A program made the translations under genes and the position numbers. From Spirochaeta sp. (lineage in GTDB: Bacteria; Spirochaetota; Spirochaetia; DSM-27196; SLAA01), in assembly GCA_020201015.1 (NCBI GenBank), contig JAIVHN010000065.1, positions 1 through 5,971 on the forward strand: a stretch of DNA of 5,971 nucleotides, written 5' to 3'. The notes under the pieces were generated by a model. It was not told the origin of the DNA, ran no database searches, and saw only the letters and a program-made list of their open reading frames with translations. Positions within the stretch are counted from its first letter, which is position 1; the number at the start of each line of letters is the position of its first letter. Positions 1-4,736 of this stretch are shown here, in pieces.

Positions 1-533
1 GCCGTTATAGTGGTGCTGCCAGTTGCACCTAATGATAAAAATATAAGGCCACCAACGGCATTGCCAGCAAGGTTGGCAGTCTGAACACAGGCTCCTCGTA
101 CTGCCACCGCGGGACCAAGCGCCGACGCGGGCACAAGGTCCGGCAGAAAGGCGTCTGCAGCAGGCTGAAACGTAGCTTGGCCTATACCTACCAGTAAAGC
201 AGTTAGCAGAACCGCCGCAATACCAAGCGCCGGGGTCGCATGGGCGGAGATAAAAAGAAGCATTGCTAAGGCAAGTAAGACAACCCCTCGTCCAGCATCC
301 GAGACAAGTAAAATAGCCTTGCGTCCGCTCATATCGGCCAATGAAGCGGCAACTGGAGACAACACTACTATCGGGGCCAGGGATAGGAACTGCAGCAGCC
401 CAAGCAAGGCGGCTCCCCCATCAAGTCCACGTATGTAGAGCGTCATCGAGAGCAAATAGAGGGCCACTGCCAGCTTAGAGAATACCTGTCCGGCAACCAG
501 CAAAACTAAGGGGCGAGGTCGGATGATGCTCAC
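1..533 (-). CDS. MFS transporter, DHA3-like (C-terminus cut by window edge)
   Basis: This is the first 177 codons of a membrane transporter of the major facilitator superfamily; the rest lies beyond base 1. I chose the GTG at 533 because it overlaps the TGA of the glycosyltransferase in a GTGA arrangement and the protein then opens directly into a hydrophobic segment. Residues about 8-34, 40-66, 83-97 and 102-118 look like transmembrane helices. The cytoplasmic loop after the second helix reads ADMSGRK (66-72), a version of MFS motif A. The stretch TFQPAADAFLPDLVP (121-135) resembles the conserved loop of DHA3-type exporters such as EntS. It is the last visible gene of the leftward operon, so export of the cluster's product is a reasonable inference; the substrate cannot be read from sequence. 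The SD is weak (TTGAG), fitting translational coupling. Family assignment is solid, direction and substrate are not. Confidence 0.88.
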   Translation of the reverse strand, partial: MSIIRPRPLVLLVAGQVFSKLAVALYLLSMTLYIRGLDGGAALLGLLQFLSLAPIVVLSPVAASLADMSGRKAILLVSDAGRGVVLLALAMLLFISAHATPALGIAAVLLTALLVGIGQATFQPAADAFLPDLVPASALGPAVAVRGACVQTANLAGNAVGGLIFLSLGATGSTTIT

Positions 534-1738
534 GGGCGACTCAATGGTGAGAGTAGTGAAGCCCTTACACGTGGCGCACCTGTTGCGCTCAGGCCCAATA
601 GAAAGGCTGAAAAATCATATGCGGTATTTTGGTGCGTTCTACGCGCAGCCGATGCCTGCGGTGCGTTGCTTTGCATGAACATGCGTTGTTCGGGGTGGGT
701 TATGACAGTCTTGATTGCATCAATCCATTCCTCGGTGCGGTGCAGTTGGCAAAGGAAAGAGTCGTGGCCAGGGGTGAGAAACTCGGTGAAAGGGGCAGAG
801 TTGGGCGCCGCCACTATACAGCCATAGGAGAGGGCCTCGGCAAACACAATTCCATAGGTTTCTGCCAGAGGAGCCATGATAAAACAATCGGCAACTTGAT
901 AGAGTTCATGGAGTCGCGCTCGTGTGGGTTGATTCTCAATAGTGACGCGATCCTGAACTCCTGTGTCGTGTAACTTGCTGGTGAAGGCGGCGCGGCCCAA
1001 CATATCTTGTTGTGCCGCGTCTCCAACCACAATATGCCAGTGCCAGTCGTACTGTTTCAGGGCCCCAAAAATTGGAACGAGCTGCGTAAGATTTTTACGC
1101 TCAGACCAGTTGCCGACGCTGAGGAACGTAACTGGGGGTGAGCCAGCCGGGGTGGGCGAACCGGCCAGCGCCGTGTGCGCGCCCCGAGCCGCGCCGCGAG
1201 ATTTGCCCCACGCCGCGCCGGGAGCGTTACCCGGCGTCGCAATTGGTGCTGGATATGCCACCCCCACCCGCGTTGCGGGCAATCCGAGGCGAACCAGTTC
1301 ACCCGCGGCAAAGTAACTGGGCGCAACGGCAAAGGAGAACGCGCTAAGCAGTATAGACTCTGTTGCCTCGGCGTGCATTTTTGCGGATGAAGAGCGTCCC
1401 TGCAAGTTTTGTGATGGTAGCAGGTGCGCCAACAATCCAATCTGTGGCCAGCTGAGTTCGGCGCGTCGATGCGCGCGCAATGCTTCCTGTGCTGCGGTGA
1501 CATCTGCCGGGGTCGCAAGGTAGAGGCTGTCCAAGAGGACGTGAGTAATTATATCTCCTGCCCGAGCGTGATCCGCAAGTAGAAGCGGTAGCTGTGTGCG
1601 CAGGGCTTTGGACGTCACGTAGTGCGAATAAAACTCTGGATACTGTGAGAGCGCCTGATTGTAAAGGTATCCTCCACCAACTGCACCGGAAGGAGGAGGC
1701 GCACACAGGAGAACTTTTATGTGTGGTATGAAGCCCAT
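530..1738 (-). CDS. Glycosyltransferase, GT4-like (GT-B fold)
   Basis: Predicted cytoplasmic retaining glycosyltransferase of 402 residues that would move a sugar from an activated nucleotide donor to an unknown acceptor. The N-terminal half starts HIKVLLCAPPPSGAVGGG (6-23), a beta strand followed by the glycine-rich loop usual in GT-B enzymes. The C-terminal half opens with SVGNWSERKNL (207-217), with the Arg/Lys typical of the donor site, and carries the EX7E motif, ETYGIVFAE, at Glu293 and Glu301. Between the halves, about residues 168-202 form an Ala/Gly/Pro/Ser-rich linker that looks like an insertion. The ATG at 1738 is preferred: GGGAG lies 11 bases upstream. An in-frame TTG at 1756 would add six residues but has no better ribosome site. 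The gene overlaps the end of the PTPS homologue by 22 bases and the transporter start by 4. Cluster context suggests glycosylation of a pterin- or pyrimidine-like product; a cell-surface glycan acceptor is the alternative. Confidence 0.88.
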   Translation of the reverse strand: MGFIPHIKVLLCAPPPSGAVGGGYLYNQALSQYPEFYSHYVTSKALRTQLPLLLADHARAGDIITHVLLDSLYLATPADVTAAQEALRAHRRAELSWPQIGLLAHLLPSQNLQGRSSSAKMHAEATESILLSAFSFAVAPSYFAAGELVRLGLPATRVGVAYPAPIATPGNAPGAAWGKSRGAARGAHTALAGSPTPAGSPPVTFLSVGNWSERKNLTQLVPIFGALKQYDWHWHIVVGDAAQQDMLGRAAFTSKLHDTGVQDRVTIENQPTRARLHELYQVADCFIMAPLAETYGIVFAEALSYGCIVAAPNSAPFTEFLTPGHDSFLCQLHRTEEWIDAIKTVITHPEQRMFMQSNAPQASAARRTHQNTAYDFSAFLLGLSATGAPRVRASLLSPLSRP

Positions 1739-2091
1739 GCGGTAGGCGACTCCCAAATCTTGATCTGCATAGTAGTAAACTCCGCACCTTCTTTTCGAGC
1801 GGAGCTACCAAGCATGTCGTGCAGGTAGGTTGCCAGATTCTCGAGGCTTGGTTGCCGTTTTTCAAAGTAGGGTAAGTTGTTTAAAAGTACATTGTTTATA
1901 TCTCCAAGGATATCTGAAAGAACTCGTTCCATCATAGCAATATCAACTGCATAGCCCGAGGAATTCGTACTTTCGCTACTACAGATCCACTCGATTTCGT
2001 ACGGATGACTATGCGGAGACGACTCCGGTCCGGACTCATGTGGCAAAAAATGGCGCGCAGTGAGCTGCGCTTTAACTCCGGTGGCAAACAT
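1717..2091 (-). CDS. Divergent 6-pyruvoyl-tetrahydropterin synthase / QueD-family protein
   Basis: Protein of 124 residues, near the length of E. coli QueD. It aligns with that family through TARHFLPH (11-18), HSHPYEIEW (27-35), GYAVDIA (46-52), PSLENLA (81-87) and the end IKIWESPTAWASY (110-122). The three zinc-binding histidines are kept (His14, His27, His29), as is the C-terminal substrate-binding Glu (Glu114). The catalytic residues are not: the position of QueD Cys27 is Glu23, and in a gapless alignment of the central helix QueD Asp70-His71 become Asn66-Asn67. The HGH zinc motif reads HSH. Dihydroneopterin triphosphate conversion by the normal mechanism is therefore unlikely. PTPS-III enzymes, as I recall them, also carry Glu at the Cys position and make 6-hydroxymethyldihydropterin, but loss of the Asp-His pair sets this one apart. 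The ATG at 2091 has a strong SD, GAGGAG at 2099-2104, and overlaps the dehydrogenase end by 20 bases. Family sure, reaction unknown. Confidence 0.85.
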   Translation of the reverse strand: MFATGVKAQLTARHFLPHESGPESSPHSHPYEIEWICSSESTNSSGYAVDIAMMERVLSDILGDINNVLLNNLPYFEKRQPSLENLATYLHDMLGSSARKEGAEFTTMQIKIWESPTAWASYHT

Positions 2092-3076
2092 TGGGCGACT
2101 CCTCGTTTGTTAATACTATCTGTATGGCGTTGGTGTCTTGCGCAATATACTTAAACGCATGAGCTGCTTCTGCCAGGGGGAACCGCTGTGTGATGTATTT
2201 TGAGGGTCGAAGCTGAGGCAAGAGCAAGAGTAGCTCCTGCATTCGTCTTTTCTTGTTCCAGCGTAGGCTAAGCGCGGCCCCAATATGGGAGACCTGGCTA
2301 CTGGAAATGCGGATGCGCTTGCGATGAAAAGCCCCACCCAGGTGAATAGGCGTTTCATCTCTTCCGTACCATGAGGCCTCTACAACGTGACCCTCGTGCG
2401 CGCACATATCGATACAACTCTGGAGACCCGCAGATGATGCACTGGTATGGACAGCATGATCTACGCCACGACCCTGAGTCTGCTCATCTACCAAGGCGAG
2501 CAGATCGGGCCCCGGAGCGCAAACGCAACAGCCAAGTTGGCGTGCCCGCTCGCGTCTTGATGGTGAGTAATCTACTGCAATTACGGACGCCGCCCCGGCT
2601 AGCAGAAGCAGCTCGGCCGTAAGTAAGCCTATGACTCCTAACCCGACTACGGCTGCATGCTCCCTAAACCGTAACCCGGTATCGTGTGTTATGCTGAATG
2701 CCGTTTCAAGGCTTGGAAGCAAAACCGCATCCTCAGTTTCAATATCTTCCGGAAGGTAAATGAGGTCTTCGGGTGCCGCGTAGAAGCAGTCTTGATGAGG
2801 CCTGAAAGCGAATACCTTGGATCCATCCTCAAGCACTCCAACGTTCATATATCCATACAGAAGAGGATAACCGTATCCGTCCTTGAGTGCGTCAAGGGTT
2901 TCCCCGTCCGGGGCATCCGGAAGTCGGCCGGTGTACGCAAGCATCTCGGTGCCGTGGCTGATTGCGGTAATGAGTGAGCTTACTTTTAGTTCGCCCGGCT
3001 TGCCAACCAACGGGAACTTACGAAGTTCAACCGAGTGCTCACCAGTAAAAAATACCCCTCGAGCGACCTCACTCAC
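2072..3076 (-). CDS. Medium-chain dehydrogenase/reductase (MDR), apparently without catalytic zinc
   Basis: NAD(P)-dependent oxidoreductase of 334 residues with an N-terminal GroES-like domain (about 1-120) and a Rossmann domain containing GLGVIG (145-150). Asp169, at the end of the second strand (VIAVD), points to NAD(H) rather than NADP(H). The usual catalytic zinc site is missing: where zinc alcohol dehydrogenases have a Cys this protein reads AISHGTE (38-44), and the GHE motif is replaced by YGYMNVG (74-80). The four-Cys structural zinc lobe is also absent. This pattern resembles a BchC-like branch of MDR proteins. The GTG at 3076 is chosen because GGGAG (3084-3088) sits 7 bases upstream; the in-frame TTG at 3094 would add six residues ahead of that SD. 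The start overlaps the reductase stop by 8 bases, so the two are probably co-translated. It is likely a redox step on the pathway intermediate or its sugar; the substrate is unknown. Confidence 0.87.
   Translation of the reverse strand: MSEVARGVFFTGEHSVELRKFPLVGKPGELKVSSLITAISHGTEMLAYTGRLPDAPDGETLDALKDGYGYPLLYGYMNVGVLEDGSKVFAFRPHQDCFYAAPEDLIYLPEDIETEDAVLLPSLETAFSITHDTGLRFREHAAVVGLGVIGLLTAELLLLAGAASVIAVDYSPSRRERARQLGCCVCAPGPDLLALVDEQTQGRGVDHAVHTSASSAGLQSCIDMCAHEGHVVEASWYGRDETPIHLGGAFHRKRIRISSSQVSHIGAALSLRWNKKRRMQELLLLLPQLRPSKYITQRFPLAEAAHAFKYIAQDTNAIQIVLTNEESPNVCHRS
2099..2104 (-). promoter_or_regulatory. Ribosome binding site of the PTPS homologue
   Basis: GAGGAG on the minus strand is 7 bases before the ATG at 2091, inside the 3' end of the dehydrogenase gene. 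It is the strongest SD in the leftward operon. Confidence 0.75.
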
Positions 3077-3797
3077 GATACAACTCCCACACAAGGTCGG
3101 GGCCTAGCAAGCGGGGAGTGCTCGGTCGCAGCCGTATGGCAGAAGTGAGCTTGCGTACCTCTATATCACCAACCGCTGCAACACCTGCGCCAATGATTAG
3201 CGGGGCGGTTACCAGTACAAGACGGTCAAAAAGTCCGGCCTTGAGGAAGCTCGTGATGATCCCAGAGCCACCTTCAATAAGGAGTCGCTTAATTCCCTCT
3301 GCCGACAAGAGTTCTAAAACTGCAGGAAGCGCGAGTACACTCCAGGTGTGGCCGCTGTCTTCACCGGTTTCGTCCCTGGTTTCGTTGGTAGCGCCATTCT
3401 CGTCGTGATCGTTCCCGAGCGTGAGAAGGCGTACTCCGTGTTCCGTGAGTTGCTGTACCTTCTTTGCTTGTGCGGCAACTGCCCGCTTTGAAGTCACAAC
3501 ATAGGTTGGAGTCTCATGTGCAGTTGTAATTACCAGCGAGGCAGCGGGCAAACTAAGCCTGCCGTCCAGTACAACTCGTAACGGCGAGGTGTGCCCACTG
3601 ATTCGGCAGGTTAAACGCGGATTGTCGGATTGCACTGTGCCAGCACCGACCAAAACTGCATCAGCGTCTGCGCGCAGCTCATGAGCTAGCCGTAGCGTCT
3701 CGTCGCTGGATATCCATCGTGAGTCGCCGGTAGATGTAGCTATACATCCGTCAAGACTCTGAGCAAATGTGATGGTTATCTCGGGCCTTTGTGACAT
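3069..3797 (-). CDS. RibD C-terminal-domain reductase (stand-alone pyrimidine reductase)
   Basis: Dihydrofolate-reductase-like protein of 242 residues matching the C-terminal reductase half of RibD, or the free-standing Rib7/archaeal reductases. In riboflavin synthesis this domain uses NAD(P)H to reduce the ribosyl chain of an aminopyrimidine phosphate to ribityl. Family marks: SLDGCIA (14-20), GDSRWIS (24-30), the block GAGTVQSDNPRLT (51-63), and RLLIEGGSGI (171-180) with the EGG cofactor loop, followed by APLIIGAG (198-205). There is no N-terminal zinc deaminase domain. Residues about 129-151 form an extra acidic and polar, low-complexity loop. The ATG at 3797 starts right at the conserved domain; a TTG at 3836 is in frame but falls inside the candidate -35 box. 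It leads the leftward operon and is divergent from ribA, whose product (or its deaminated form) is the natural substrate of this family. Substrate assignment is inferred from context. Confidence 0.9.
   Translation of the reverse strand: MSQRPEITITFAQSLDGCIATSTGDSRWISSDETLRLAHELRADADAVLVGAGTVQSDNPRLTCRISGHTSPLRVVLDGRLSLPAASLVITTAHETPTYVVTSKRAVAAQAKKVQQLTEHGVRLLTLGNDHDENGATNETRDETGEDSGHTWSVLALPAVLELLSAEGIKRLLIEGGSGIITSFLKAGLFDRLVLVTAPLIIGAGVAAVGDIEVRKLTSAIRLRPSTPRLLGPDLVWELYRE
3084..3088 (-). promoter_or_regulatory. Ribosome binding site deciding the dehydrogenase start
   Basis: GGGAG on the minus strand is 7 bases before the GTG at 3076. It lies inside the last codons of the reductase gene, favouring the GTG over the upstream TTG at 3094 and implying translational coupling. 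Confidence 0.65.
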
Positions 3798-3807
3798 ATT
3801 ACCGCCA

Positions 3808-3836
3808 AATATACCGGAACAAGCCGTGGTGGACAA
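3808..3836 (-). promoter_or_regulatory. Candidate promoter of the leftward five-gene operon
   Basis: On the minus strand TTGTCC (3831-3836) and TATATT (3808-3813) are separated by 17 bases. Each matches four or five of six consensus positions. Transcription would begin only a few bases before the ATG at 3797, giving an almost leaderless mRNA, in keeping with only a weak ribosome site (GGCGG, 3802-3806). No other promoter-like pair this good was seen on this strand between here and ribA. Confidence 0.42.
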
Positions 3837-3908
3837 CCCAGGGTCCGAGCTTAGGGACGCAAGTCGGGCTGCGGCCCTGGATGTAAATTTCCAATATAAA
3901 ACCCAAGT

Positions 3909-3937
3909 TTGACTTTCGAGGTAGTCGGTACTACCTT
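3909..3937 (+). promoter_or_regulatory. Candidate promoter of ribA
   Basis: TTGACT (3909-3914) matches five of six bases of the -35 consensus. With exactly 17 bases between them, TACCTT (3932-3937) fits the loose TANNNT -10 form. TAAGAT (3937-3942) is a better box by itself but would need a 22-base spacer. The start codon follows at 3964 with a good SD, giving a short leader. No RFN (FMN) riboswitch would fit in the roughly 20-base leader and none was seen upstream. Confidence 0.5.
3919..3936. promoter_or_regulatory. Perfect inverted repeat in the ribA promoter (candidate operator)
   Basis: Arms AGGTAGT (3919-3925) and ACTACCT (3930-3936) are exact reverse complements around CGGT. The repeat fills the spacer between -35 and -10 and covers most of the putative -10 box. 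A dimeric regulator bound here would block or remodel the promoter. It is about 85 bases upstream of the divergent operon's predicted -35, so it may act mainly on ribA. The regulator is not in the window. Confidence 0.5.
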
Positions 3938-3952
3938 AAGATTGTTCTAACT

Positions 3953-3957
3953 GGAGG
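3953..3957 (+). promoter_or_regulatory. Ribosome binding site of ribA
   Basis: GGAGG lies 6 bases before the ATG at 3964. It fixes this start and supports keeping the 55-residue N-terminal extension as real protein. Confidence 0.8.
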
Positions 3958-3963
3958 CAACAC

Positions 3964-4707
3964 ATGGGCGGAGCTTGGAAAGACACGTTTTCTATCAATC
4001 AAAACTTAGAGGTTACGGCCATTGAACCGGAGACCGAACAGTTGGACGGAACTAAACGGTTAGAGGAATCTTTAGTCCTCATTGAACCGGGTACCATCAT
4101 AGATGGGGTCGAGTTTGTCACCGATGTAAACTTTCCGACCCGTCTTGGGCAGTTCCGTCTCTACGGCTTTTATGACCATCAAACAGAAGAGGAACATACG
4201 GCGCTTGTCCGCGGTGATGTACGCGGGGCACAGAACCTGCCCGTGCGGGTTCATTCCGAGTGCCATACTGGAGATGTGTGGGGCTCCTTACGTTGTGATT
4301 GTCGCGAGCAGCTTGAGATGGCTGTGCGTTACGTTGCGGAACACGATGCAGGGATTGTTGTGTACATGCGTCAGGAGGGACGTGGTATCGGCCTTATGAA
4401 CAAGCTGCGAGCATATAAGCTGCAGGAGCTTGGCTTTGACACGGTTGAAGCAAACGAACAATTAGGCTTTCCCGCCGAGGCACGCGATTACCGGGTCACC
4501 GCCTGTATACTCAGGTTATTGGGGGTACAGTCACTTGAGCTTATGAGCAATAACCCGGACAAGATTGAGAAGCTCAAGGCCTACGGTGTCAATATTAGCG
4601 GACGTATCCCAATTGTTGTGGAGCCGAATGCTCATAACCAAAGCTACATGGAGACCAAACGAGTACGAATGCGCCACAACTATGAACGTGACGGAACATC
4701 ACTGTAG
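3964..4707 (+). CDS. ribA: GTP cyclohydrolase II
   Basis: Zinc enzyme of 247 residues that opens GTP to 2,5-diamino-6-ribosylamino-4(3H)-pyrimidinone 5'-phosphate, releasing formate and pyrophosphate. All key parts are visible: zinc ligands Cys100 in HSECHTGD and Cys111/Cys113 in SLRCDC, the loop RQEGRGIGL (136-144), Tyr151 in KLRAY matching E. coli Tyr105, Arg174 in EARDY matching E. coli Arg128, and the tail SNNPDKIEKL. Tyr151 matters because, as I recall, a Streptomyces paralogue with Met at this place stops at the formylated intermediate; full turnover is expected here. The first 55 or so residues extend beyond the 196-residue E. coli enzyme and are too short to be a DHBP synthase domain. 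The ATG has a strong SD (GGAGG at 3953-3957, 6-base spacing). It is transcribed divergently from the reductase operon and converges on dapL. It could serve riboflavin, the neighbouring cluster, or both; the local layout favours the cluster. Confidence 0.95.
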   Translation: MGGAWKDTFSINQNLEVTAIEPETEQLDGTKRLEESLVLIEPGTIIDGVEFVTDVNFPTRLGQFRLYGFYDHQTEEEHTALVRGDVRGAQNLPVRVHSECHTGDVWGSLRCDCREQLEMAVRYVAEHDAGIVVYMRQEGRGIGLMNKLRAYKLQELGFDTVEANEQLGFPAEARDYRVTACILRLLGVQSLELMSNNPDKIEKLKAYGVNISGRIPIVVEPNAHNQSYMETKRVRMRHNYERDGTSL

Positions 4708-4716
4708 CTGCATTTT

Positions 4717-4736
4717 GAGCTGCGTCTCGCGGCCTC
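4717..4736. terminator. GC-rich hairpin between convergent ribA and dapL
   Basis: GAGCTGCG (4717-4724) can pair with CGCGG-C-CTC (4728-4736), with one bulged C, one G-T pair and a 3-base loop. It sits between the two stop codons and takes in the dapL stop. Neither side is followed by a clear T-run in its own reading direction, so intrinsic termination is doubtful; it may only slow polymerase or block readthrough weakly. Confidence 0.3.

Noticed and set aside
629..1390. Several plus-strand open frames (for example 629-973, 963-1316, 1138-1347, 1175-1390)
   Set aside because: They lie antisense to the glycosyltransferase, have no recognisable motifs or SDs, and have compositions typical of reading the opposite strand of a GC-rich gene.
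1057..1865. Other minus-strand frames at 1057-1518 and 1344-1865
   Set aside because: Shifted frames of the glycosyltransferase and PTPS genes; the real frames carry all family motifs.
3094..3836. In-frame TTG starts at 3094 (dehydrogenase), 3836 (reductase) and also 1756 (glycosyltransferase)
   Set aside because: The downstream GTG or ATG starts begin at the conserved domains; for the dehydrogenase the SD lies between TTG and GTG, and for the reductase the TTG coincides with the putative -35.
3838..3880. CCAGGG (3838-3843) and CCCTGG (3875-3880) inverted repeat as a riboswitch or terminator stem
   Set aside because: Only 6 bp pair cleanly, with an uneven interior and no T-run; it lacks the conserved FMN-riboswitch (RFN) sequence elements. 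Perhaps a weak hairpin only.
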